From the NCBI RefSeq assembly GCF_003058465.1, contig NZ_CP028901.1, positions 3,100,001 through 3,164,000 on the forward strand: DNA of 64,000 nt, in the 5' to 3' direction. Shown in pieces: positions 15,901 through 23,501 of this stretch. Both the position numbers and the translations under genes were made by a program. The DNA comes from Orrella marina (GTDB taxonomy: Bacteria > Pseudomonadota > Gammaproteobacteria > Burkholderiales > Burkholderiaceae_B). Every line of letters begins with the position of its first letter. Position 1 is the first letter of the stretch. The notes under the pieces are model-generated. The model ran no database searches, was not told where the DNA came from, and saw only the letters and a program-made list of their open reading frames with translations.

Positions 15901-16598
15901 CTCGTTCGATTCCTCTGCAAACCAACCAGGTAGCGTGACGCAACGCTTTCAGGGACCGTTAGTTGTTTAGTCAAGCTAACCTTCCATTCCTTATCTTCCG
16001 ACGATTCCAGCTCTGCTATATCTTCATTCACCATTGCGGCTTTCATCGAGAGTAACCATCCACCCTCGCTGACATGTTTTCCGGCAAGCTCTGAAAATAG
16101 TTTAAGAGAAGCAAACGCTCGAGAGATGACAATCTCAGCATTCAGGATCGGAATGTCTTCTATTCTTTTGTGTAACGCTTGGACGTTCACACATGCCATT
16201 CGTCCAGCTACATAGCGTATGAATGTAGTCTTTTTCTCGACACTATCCACGCACACTACCTGACTCTCAGGAAACCACGCCGCTATGACAAGACCTGGTA
16301 ATCCCGCTCCACTTCCCACGTCCACAAGCGTGAATTTTTTACCGCCTGTTAACGAGCTTATTACCGGGATGATTGCCATGCAGTCAAAGATGTGGTGGAT
16401 CAGAATGTCATCGAAGTTTCGGAGTGCCGTTAAGTTGTAAGTTCGATTCCATTTTTGAAGATGTTCGACATAGCAGTATATTTTCTGGAGTGTTTCACGT
16501 GAAACATCAATCTCCAATAAAGTGGCTGCAGCTGTGACCCTCTCCACTATCTGACAGTTTGAAGAGGTGGCAAAATCAGAATTGTTCGCTTTAGTCAT
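15885..16598 (-). CDS. rsmG: 16S rRNA (guanine-527 N7)-methyltransferase RsmG
   Basis: RsmG methylates G527 of 16S rRNA using S-adenosylmethionine; its loss gives low-level streptomycin resistance. The SAM-binding motif LVDVGSGAGLPGLVIA is near residue 90 and the family motif KWNRTYNLTALRN near residue 50. It is 237 residues, a little longer than the E. coli protein because of an N-terminal extension. A perfect parS palindrome is embedded in its 5' coding part. Confidence 0.95.
   Translation of the reverse strand: MTKANNSDFATSSNCQIVERVTAAATLLEIDVSRETLQKIYCYVEHLQKWNRTYNLTALRNFDDILIHHIFDCMAIIPVISSLTGGKKFTLVDVGSGAGLPGLVIAAWFPESQVVCVDSVEKKTTFIRYVAGRMACVNVQALHKRIEDIPILNAEIVISRAFASLKLFSELAGKHVSEGGWLLSMKAAMVNEDIAELESSEDKEWKVSLTKQLTVPESVASRYLVGLQRNRTRWIRQ
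16491..16506. promoter_or_regulatory. parS site 1 (inside rsmG)
   Basis: The 16-base palindrome TGTTTCACGTGAAACA is a perfect match to the widely conserved ParB-binding parS consensus. It lies in the coding sequence of rsmG, beside parAB, as expected for an origin-proximal partition locus. Confidence 0.95.
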
Positions 16599-16835
16599 TA
16601 GTCAATAGCGTTAACCAAACTGAGTGGACGGTTTGTGAACAATTGCATCCTGACCAGGATTAGTTCCAGTACGTCATCTTTGGTAAATGTACTTGGGTGC
16701 ACGAGCGAAATACGGTCGCGTTTGGTTCAATAAAAATAGGGTCTCTAAGGGCTCGATTGAAGCTAACCTTTAGCCCCCGGCCCACGCTAGACAACCCAAT
16801 AGCCTCAATTATGGTCCTGAACGATTCAATCGTTA

Positions 16836-18761
16836 TCAACAATCAGTTCTGTCTGCAACACTCGAACGAGAGCGGCTCAGCTTACGTAAGTGAATCATCA
16901 GACCAGCGATTGCAGCTGGAGTAATGCCGGAAATTCGGGAAGCCTGGCCTATCGTTAAAGGGCTGTGCTCCTTAAGCTTCTGTCTAACTTCGAAAGAAAG
17001 ACTTTTTATCTCGTCGTAATCAAGATCTTGCGGGATCGGCTGTTGATCACTCTTGCGCTGGCGATCGATTTCCTCTTTCTGTCGACTGATATAGCCTTCG
17101 TACTTGATTTGAATTTCGACCTGCTCGGCATGGATCTCATCCTCTAATAAATTGCCAAATGGGTTTCCGTCGTTTGTACGTAAGTTCGACAGATCTCGAT
17201 ACTTAACATTTGGACGACGCAGCAGATCTGCTAACAGATATTCTTTCTCAATTCGATTTCCGAGTAGAGTTTCAATTGCCGATTGATCCACATTCCCAGG
17301 ATGGACCCAGGTCTGGCCAAGACGTCGAACTTCAGCTGTGACGGCATCGTACTTCCGAGAAAAAGAATCCCACCTCTGATCTGACACGATCCCCATCTTC
17401 CGGCCGATTTCTGTCAACCTCCAATCAGCGTTGTCTTCCCTGAGGCTTAAGCGATATTCAGCGCGAGAAGTAAACATACGGTAAGGTTCCGTCACACCCT
17501 TTGTGACCAAATCATCTATAAGTACCCCTAGGTATGAGCTGTCCCGTGTAGGAATGTACGGTTCTGTTTCACGTGAAACATTTGCAGCATTCAGTCCGGC
17601 TAGCAAACCTTGCGCAGCAGCCTCTTCGTATCCTGTGGTGCCATTAATCTGACCAGCGAAAAACAGACCGCTTATAGCCTTTGTTTCGAGGGAAGGAAGA
17701 AGACCTCGTGGATCATAATAGTCATATTCGATCGCATATCCCGGCCTAACAATACATGCACTCTCCAAACCCGGTAGGGATCGAATCAATTCCAACTGAA
17801 CATCGTACGGAAGACTCGTTGAGACACCATTTGGGTAGATCTCAGTAGTGTCCAAACCCTCTGGCTCAAGGAAGACCTGATGACTGTTTTTGTCAGCAAA
17901 TCGATTGACTTTGTCCTCAATGGAAGGGCAATACCGAGGGCCTACACCTTCGATAACTCCACTGTATAGTGGTGATCTATCCAGTCCCTTTCGAATGATT
18001 TCGTGTGTCCTTTCACTCGTATGGGTGATCCAGCATGGCACCTGTCGCGGGTGCATCTCCGAATTCCCCATGAAAGAGAATACTGGCACAGGATTGTTAT
18101 CTCCGGGTTGCTCTGCAAGTTGCGCAAAATTGATCGATCTGCCATCTAATCTTGGAGGCGTCCCGGTTTTGAGACGTCCAACAGGAAGAGAGAGCTCTTT
18201 CAATCTAGAAGCCAGCGAGACAGCCGGTGGGTCTCCAGCTCTTCCCGCCTGGTAATTTTGAAGCCCAACGTGAATCAAACCGTTTAGAAAGGTACCAGCG
18301 GTAAGAACGACAGAGCGTGCGTTAAAGACAAATCCTAGCTGAGTAACGACTCCGGTGACACGATCCCCAGTGACGAGTAAATCGTCAACCGCCTGCTGAA
18401 AAATCCGGAGGTTAGGCTGATGCTGAAGCGTATGCCGGATAGCTTGCTTATACAACGTGCGGTCCGCTTGCGCTCTAGTTGCTCTGACTGCCGGTCCTTT
18501 TGAGCTATTCAGTATTCGGAACTGAATACCGGCGTGGTCAGTTGCAAGCGCCATTGCGCCACCTAACGCATCGATTTCTTTTACAAGGTGCCCTTTCCCA
18601 ATACCGCCGATCGATGGATTACAAGACATTTGGCCGAGTGTGTCGACATTATGCGTGATCAATAAAGTACTCGCGCCGGTGCGAGCAGACGCCAAGGCTG
18701 CTTCTGTTCCGGCGTGGCCTCCACCTACAACGATCACATCAAAGAAATTGTCAGATGACAT
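16836..18761 (-). CDS. mnmG: tRNA uridine-5-carboxymethylaminomethyl modification enzyme MnmG (GidA)
   Basis: MnmG, with MnmE, modifies U34 of several tRNAs using FAD and methylene-tetrahydrofolate. The N-terminal FAD fold is clear ([20 protein letters not shown]), followed by [20 protein letters not shown] and KTGTPPR. The C-terminal domain ends near [12 protein letters not shown] start at [15 protein letters not shown] (641 residues); an upstream in-frame ATG adds six residues. Its partner mnmE lies about 7.6 kb away on the same strand rather than adjacent, because other genes and the candidate origin intervene. Confidence 0.96.
   Translation of the reverse strand: MSSDNFFDVIVVGGGHAGTEAALASARTGASTLLITHNVDTLGQMSCNPSIGGIGKGHLVKEIDALGGAMALATDHAGIQFRILNSSKGPAVRATRAQADRTLYKQAIRHTLQHQPNLRIFQQAVDDLLVTGDRVTGVVTQLGFVFNARSVVLTAGTFLNGLIHVGLQNYQAGRAGDPPAVSLASRLKELSLPVGRLKTGTPPRLDGRSINFAQLAEQPGDNNPVPVFSFMGNSEMHPRQVPCWITHTSERTHEIIRKGLDRSPLYSGVIEGVGPRYCPSIEDKVNRFADKNSHQVFLEPEGLDTTEIYPNGVSTSLPYDVQLELIRSLPGLESACIVRPGYAIEYDYYDPRGLLPSLETKAISGLFFAGQINGTTGYEEAAAQGLLAGLNAANVSRETEPYIPTRDSSYLGVLIDDLVTKGVTEPYRMFTSRAEYRLSLREDNADWRLTEIGRKMGIVSDQRWDSFSRKYDAVTAEVRRLGQTWVHPGNVDQSAIETLLGNRIEKEYLLADLLRRPNVKYRDLSNLRTNDGNPFGNLLEDEIHAEQVEIQIKYEGYISRQKEEIDRQRKSDQQPIPQDLDYDEIKSLSFEVRQKLKEHSPLTIGQASRISGITPAAIAGLMIHLRKLSRSRSSVADRTDC
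17565..17580. promoter_or_regulatory. parS site 2 (inside mnmG)
   Basis: A second perfect copy of the TGTTTCACGTGAAACA palindrome lies in the mnmG coding sequence, 1074 bases from site 1. Clusters of parS sites near the origin are typical of chromosomal ParABS systems. Confidence 0.95.
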
Positions 18762-18820
18762 ATATATCCACGTAGCCAATGACCTGTTGAAGGTTCATAT
18801 TATAGATCCCACTAACCATA

Positions 18821-18836
18821 TGTTCCACGTGAAACA
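18821..18836. promoter_or_regulatory. parS-like site 3 upstream of mnmG
   Basis: TGTTCCACGTGAAACA differs from the parS consensus at one position. It lies in the 118-base gap between mnmG and the next gene, framed by CATATG on both sides. Single-mismatch parS variants are commonly functional, so I consider it a probable third site. Confidence 0.75.
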
Positions 18837-18879
18837 TATGGAAAACTATGTGTATAAGTCCTGGATAACCTGTGCAAGA

Positions 18880-19929
18880 CTATTGATCTTCCTTCTCGAG
18901 ATGTGCCAGGTACCTCTTATACAACCACCCCGTTACCATCACGACAAACACGAGTCGACTAACCTGAAACGCAGTAACTATAGGAACTCCAAGCCCCAGA
19001 ACCTTGGCAGTAATCGTCATCTCTGCCAGCCCGCCTGGCGCTAGTCCCAACCAGATCGTTTCCAAAGGAATATCAGTCATGAATGAAATGACATACCCGG
19101 CGAGGGCAGCAATTCCAATCGCAGAAGCGGAAAACAAGGCAATACCGAGAAGAAATCGCGGCGCCGCTTTGAAAAAAGCTGGTCGGTAGTTATCTCCAAG
19201 ACTCCAGCCAATGAGAAGTTGCCCTACATTCACCACCACCCCAGGCAAAGTTGTTTCAACCAACCCGGACATGGAAAGAACTCCGGCAGCCAACAAAGGG
19301 CCGAGAACCCAGGATGTTGGAACGCGATACTTCTTGAAAAGAAATCCTGTTGCAACTGTTGCGAGCAAAAGAACCGGAATCTGTTCCCAATTAACTAAAC
19401 GCTGAGTAAGACTTGAAACATCACCACCAGTGACATTCCAAGCCTGATAACCAAACGGCACAACAATAACAACGGCAAGAATCCGCAGACAATGGGCGCT
19501 TGCAACTAGATCAACCCTGGCACTGTATCGCTCGGCCAGGGTGCTCATTTCACTCGCGCCGCCAATCGCTGAAGAAAACCAGGCCGTCTTCAGATCAGCA
19601 TTTCCGACATACTTCAACACCACTGTTCCAACAATGCTGATAAGGATAGGGACAAGTGTAGCGATACCTATCGCGAACCAGTACTGCGCAAAAAGATCAA
19701 GGATCTCGGACGTGAAATACAACCCGAGAGATACTCCGATGACCCATTGCCCAGTCGATCTGAATGGCTTATACGCAGACACTGGAGCGGAAGCAAGTCT
19801 GAAGGTAGCAACACAAAGCATCGGCCCGAGCAGCCATGGCAAAGGAAAATTAAGAAAACTTGCGAGTAACGCCCCGCTCAAGGCTGTTAGTCCACCAAGG
19901 ACTCGCCTAGCAAAAAGATGCTCAAACAT
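18880..19929 (-). CDS. AbrB-family membrane protein (putative transporter)
   Basis: This is a 349-residue polytopic membrane protein resembling the AbrB/COG3180 family, formerly called putative ammonia monooxygenase and unrelated to the Bacillus regulator of that name. It shows two repeats of alternating hydrophobic helices, about ten in all. Family features include PLPWLLGPMLC in the first half, VPTSWVLGPLLAAG in the second, and the glycine-rich GLAPGGLAEMTITAKVLG near the C-terminus. Substrate is unknown. It is transcribed towards mnmG and diverges from the aminotransferase. Confidence 0.8.
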   Translation of the reverse strand: MFEHLFARRVLGGLTALSGALLASFLNFPLPWLLGPMLCVATFRLASAPVSAYKPFRSTGQWVIGVSLGLYFTSEILDLFAQYWFAIGIATLVPILISIVGTVVLKYVGNADLKTAWFSSAIGGASEMSTLAERYSARVDLVASAHCLRILAVVIVVPFGYQAWNVTGGDVSSLTQRLVNWEQIPVLLLATVATGFLFKKYRVPTSWVLGPLLAAGVLSMSGLVETTLPGVVVNVGQLLIGWSLGDNYRPAFFKAAPRFLLGIALFSASAIGIAALAGYVISFMTDIPLETIWLGLAPGGLAEMTITAKVLGLGVPIVTAFQVSRLVFVVMVTGWLYKRYLAHLEKEDQ

Positions 19930-19991
19930 TAGGCAAAAAAATTATCTATGATCAGTTTATCTATCGACAATCCACGAGAGCGACAGTCAAC

Positions 19992-21161
19992 ATGCAACTA
20001 GCTTCAAAATTGCCAGAGATTGGCACAACGATATTTACCGTCATGAGCAAATTGGCTCTTGAACACAAGTCAATCAACCTCGGTCAAGGATTTCCAGACT
20101 TCAATCCTGATCAAAAACTACTCACATTAGTGACCGATGCAATGAACGCCGGGCATAATCAATATCCATACATGCCTGGAGTCGAACCTCTGCGTCAAGT
20201 GATTGCTGACAAGGTGAGTGCGCTATACGGAAAGCAATACGACAAGGATTCAGAAATCACCGTTACCAGTGGTGCAACAGAGGCCATCATGGCAGCAGTC
20301 ACCGCAGTCGTACACACCGGCGACGAGGTAATCGTGATTGAGCCGTGTTATGACAGTTACGTTCCGGCGATCAGACTAGCAGGTGGCATTCCAGTCCGTG
20401 TAAGCATGCGACCACCCGAAACCCTGGATGAAACATTCGAGATCGACTGGAACAAGGTGTCTGATGCTATTACACCCAGAACCCGGATGATTATCCTGAA
20501 CTTTCCGCATAACCCGACCGGTGCAGTCCTCAAGCAAGACGATCTTGACGCTCTGGAACAGATTGTCACCAATACTAACATCCTGCTCCTCTCTGACGAA
20601 GTGTACGAGCACATCATTTTTGCGCCCCAAGGACACATCAGTCTCGCAAGCCGGGACTCTCTGGCCGAGCGCAGCTTTGTGATTTCATCTTTTGGCAAGA
20701 CAACACATACAACCGGATGGAAGGTGGGATATTGCTGTGCGCCGGCCAACCTGACTGCAGAACTGCGAAAGGTCCATCAGTTCATGGTGTTCACCGTACC
20801 ATCACCATTTCAGTACGCGCTTGCACAATACACGGGCAATCCTGAGACGTACAGAAAACTGCCAGAATTTTACCGAGCCAAACGAGACAGACTACAGCAA
20901 GGATTACTGAATACGAAGTTCCGTCCCCTTGACTGTCCCGGCACATTCTTCTTGCTTGCAGACTACAGTGAAATTTCAGATATGAACGAATCAGATTTTT
21001 CTATCTGGCTGACAAAAGAACACGGCGTCACTGTCATTCCAGTTGCTGCCTTCTACGGTGATCCTCTGTCTGACTCATCCAATCACAAGATCGTCCGATT
21101 TTGTTTTGCAAAACAAGACGCAACACTCGACAGAGCTGTAGATCAGCTCATGAGTCTTTAG
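19992..21161 (+). CDS. PLP-dependent aminotransferase (methionine aminotransferase YbdL-like)
   Basis: This is a 389-residue class I/II aminotransferase of fold type I. The start of the family is visible (INLGQGFPDFNPDQ), followed by GATEAIMAAVTAV, the Asn region NFPHNPTGAVL, and the PLP-lysine region SSFGKTTHTTGWKVGYC near residue 240. Overall resemblance is closest to YbdL, which transaminates methionine and aromatic amino acids in E. coli; kynurenine aminotransferases are an alternative. It is divergent from the AbrB-type gene, with 62 bases between starts. Confidence 0.85.
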   Translation: MQLASKLPEIGTTIFTVMSKLALEHKSINLGQGFPDFNPDQKLLTLVTDAMNAGHNQYPYMPGVEPLRQVIADKVSALYGKQYDKDSEITVTSGATEAIMAAVTAVVHTGDEVIVIEPCYDSYVPAIRLAGGIPVRVSMRPPETLDETFEIDWNKVSDAITPRTRMIILNFPHNPTGAVLKQDDLDALEQIVTNTNILLLSDEVYEHIIFAPQGHISLASRDSLAERSFVISSFGKTTHTTGWKVGYCCAPANLTAELRKVHQFMVFTVPSPFQYALAQYTGNPETYRKLPEFYRAKRDRLQQGLLNTKFRPLDCPGTFFLLADYSEISDMNESDFSIWLTKEHGVTVIPVAAFYGDPLSDSSNHKIVRFCFAKQDATLDRAVDQLMSL

Positions 21162-21196
21162 CCTTTGATCGTACGACATGTAGTTATGAATACTTA

Positions 21197-21338
21197 TCTT
21201 TATATATAACTACTAATGGATAATACAGGTTGTGGATAACTTGATCATCTCGAAATGAATCTTTCTTATCAGATGGTTACAGTCAAGTTTTGCTGTGCAG
21301 AAGATCTGTTTGAAATTGGGGACCAAGTTGGATAACTT
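21197..21338 (+). repeat. 142 bp direct repeat, copy A
   Basis: This segment is repeated at 22372-22513 with three mismatches in 142 bases and no gaps. It begins in the TATATATAAC tract, contains the perfect DnaA box TGTGGATAA and ends GTTGGATAACTT. The copies are 1175 bases apart in the same orientation inside the candidate origin. Confidence 0.9.
21231..21239 (-). promoter_or_regulatory. DnaA box (copy A)
   Basis: The minus strand reads TTATCCACA, the exact high-affinity DnaA box. It lies in repeat copy A. Confidence 0.75.
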
Positions 21339-21396
21339 CGGACAGACCGTGACAATCGGTACTTGTCACCAATTGCAGCACAGCTTCTAAACAGGG

Positions 21397-21405
21397 TTAT
21401 CCACC
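21397..21405 (+). promoter_or_regulatory. DnaA box, one mismatch
   Basis: TTATCCACC differs from the consensus TTATCCACA only at the last base. It lies 58 bases after repeat copy A and is on the opposite strand to that copy's perfect box. Confidence 0.5.
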
Positions 21406-22371
21406 GTAAGGATGACTCGTGAGAACAATGTGAGTGAAAGATATCGAGTCAGCTAGCCAGTCCTGTCAGCAAGTCAAATCCAGGCTGGCCACTTCAAAAA
21501 CAGCCCCACTGAGAGGTCTTAAGAGCCCTCTAGCCGGTTTTACAACCTTTTTCATACCCCGGGGTGAACATGGTATCTAAAACAGCGCCATGGGGCTGTA
21601 AACGCTTCGGTAATGAAACCAACAATCAGTCAAAAAGAAATATTTTGGTTTCCAAGATGAAAGGTTCAGGTAGTCTTTATCTTCAGAAGCAACACTGAGA
21701 ACCTGGCCGCGCTTCTTTCTTGTCAGAAGTCAACCATCGATTCACCAACCGGCAACTGACTTAAACAAGATACGCTGATGAACAGGCATGCTTGTTCACA
21801 AAGCTACTTTAGCTTTCAGACTTGTCGGTAACCGTCACCCAACAATCGTCCTGAACACCGCTAGAAGTCTGCCCGAGACGTACCTCTTTTCATCAATGCT
21901 TCTCGACATCTGACACGCTAGCCTATGCGCAGCTGGACAAGCACATGGCTCGGCAATTCTGGCTGGGTATGGCATTTGACGCGCATTGCTACCCATCAAA
22001 GCACCCACAGCCTTCTTGCAGAGTTGGTAGACCTGCTCGGCAACTCTGGCTGTGACCGAAAGCCTGCCGTCAAATAACCGCTGTTTCCGGCCTGTGGCGG
22101 TCATTCACACCCCAGTCGACAGCTCCGGATTATCAGTTTCAACTAATTGAAATATATATATTTTTTCAAAAAAATGGCGCTCTGGCCTGAGTTCCAGTTG
22201 TTCCAGCAGCAGTACGAACCTGTCTGACCTTCAATTCAAATACAGACAACATCGTACCAGCCTTATCGGTACAAAAAAGGCTGGACCAGATGTCTGAAAC
22301 TATCTTTTGATGACTGCCCGGAACTTCGATGAACGCCAGAACAATGGCAAACCAGTAGTTGTTACCAACAT

Positions 22372-22513
22372 TCTTTATATATAACTACTAATGGATAATA
22401 CAGGTTGTGGATAACTTGATCATCTTGAAATGAATCTTTTTTATCAGATGGTTACAGTCAAATTTTGCTGTGCAGAAGATCTGTTTGAAATTGGGGACCA
22501 AGTTGGATAACTT
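22372..22513 (+). repeat. 142 bp direct repeat, copy B
   Basis: This is the second copy of the repeat at 21197-21338, differing at positions 22426, 22440 and 22462. The high identity implies a recent duplication or maintenance by gene conversion. It contains a perfect DnaA box. Confidence 0.9.
22406..22414 (-). promoter_or_regulatory. DnaA box (copy B)
   Basis: This is the perfect TTATCCACA (minus strand) of repeat copy B. Confidence 0.75.
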
Positions 22514-22537
22514 TCTTCTTCAAAGCAATATCTTGCT

Positions 22538-22546
22538 TTGTCCACA
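22538..22546 (+). promoter_or_regulatory. DnaA box, one mismatch
   Basis: TTGTCCACA differs from the DnaA box consensus at one position and follows copy B closely. A further weak match (TTATCCAGT) begins at 22572. Confidence 0.45.
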
Positions 22547-23009
22547 AACCACGCACACCTTGTGAACAACGTTATCCAGTGGACATTTTTTCAGTATTCT
22601 GGCGAAATTTTCCCCAGATGTGGTTGCTTTAGATGCCTGGATAGCTTGAATCGCACCAGGCTGAAATGTTCTCTCAATTTCCGAGGGACCGGGTCTGGAA
22701 TGAAGCTCTATGCTCGATTACTTTCAAGCACATGCTGCTGAAGCGATGGGCGACAGCGATGTGGCGATGGCTATGACATGGAAACGTGTACGTTGGCGTC
22801 TACGGGCCAGAGTCTGACAATGTGTGAGGCATATCTACCCCTACCAGGAATTTGATCAATGGCGCGTGCTGATCGCGTCAGCGCTCCAAGGTCGATCGAA
22901 AACGGATCCAGGAACTTAAGCACGATCCCCGCGCTGTGTCAGAATGGCTGGCCAGAAAGATCGCGATATACCGGTACTTGTCCATCACATTGATTAAGCC
23001 CATCAGCAA

Positions 23010-23430
23010 GCGGCCAGTCTTGCGGACTGTCCCCTGCGTGCATCGTGCCGATGCTGGCTGACGAAGGTGTTCCTATGGGCTCTGAGGCCACGATCTATGG
23101 TGTACTCAGGCAACATGGCCAGACCCTTTCACAGAGGCCGTACACGCCCACTACAGTCTTCCTGAATGGGAGATAGCGATGGAGAGCGATTTTGTTTATG
23201 CTGGAATAACCATAAACACTGGCACATGGGGGTATCGCGTCCGTCATGTCGGCACGTAGTATCGTGGTGAAGACACCCGGATTCTGGATGCCCGCTATAC
23301 GCTTTACTAACAGCGGAAACGGACGAATCCACCACGTTGCCCGGACCAAGCCAGGAATGGGTCTCCTGTCGTTGCGGTTACCTCAACCCGACCCGGAACG
23401 AGAGGGAAGCGGTGAAAGCAGAGATTCAGG
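23010..23430 (+). pseudogene. decayed IS3-type transposase fragment
   Basis: The plus-strand frame from 23042 reads IVPMLADEGVPMGSEATIYG then VLRQHGQTLSQRPYTPT before a stop at 23174. This resembles the part of IS3-family OrfB upstream of the integrase core (form: IVP-LAD-G-Y--SE-T-YRVLR---Q). The preceding residues (LADCPLR) are in another frame. A weak match to the W-D-TYLPTPVRG region appears around 23350-23400. Several frameshifts and stops show it is dead. No terminal repeats were found. The remaining bases from 22600 to 23010 show nothing I recognise. Confidence 0.5.
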
Positions 23431-23501
23431 TTAAAGATAAAACGAGATCGGATGCGTGATTCCGGCGACGGTAAGGTTGACATGCTCTGACGGAGCCCTT
23501 G

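Larger units (their letters stand above)
21162..22600. other. oriC: candidate chromosomal replication origin (oriC)
   Basis: This stretch has no convincing gene. It holds two perfect DnaA boxes (TGTGGATAA at 21231 and 22406), one-mismatch boxes at 21397 (TTATCCACC) and 22538 (TTGTCCACA), a weaker one at 22572, an AT-rich tract at about 22140-22175, and a 142 bp direct repeat. It lies beyond mnmG and close to the parS cluster. In Bordetella the origin is next to gidA/mnmG, which supports this choice over the dnaA upstream gap, where I find only one perfect box. A GC-skew switch would decide. Confidence 0.6.

Noticed and set aside
21779..21798. near-palindrome TGAACAGGCATGCTTGTTCA
   Set aside because: 18 of 20 positions are symmetric, but I could not link it to a known regulator; kept only as a note within the origin region.
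21835..22104. 89-codon minus-strand frame in the candidate origin
   Set aside because: No ribosome site or recognisable domain, and it lies in otherwise non-coding sequence.
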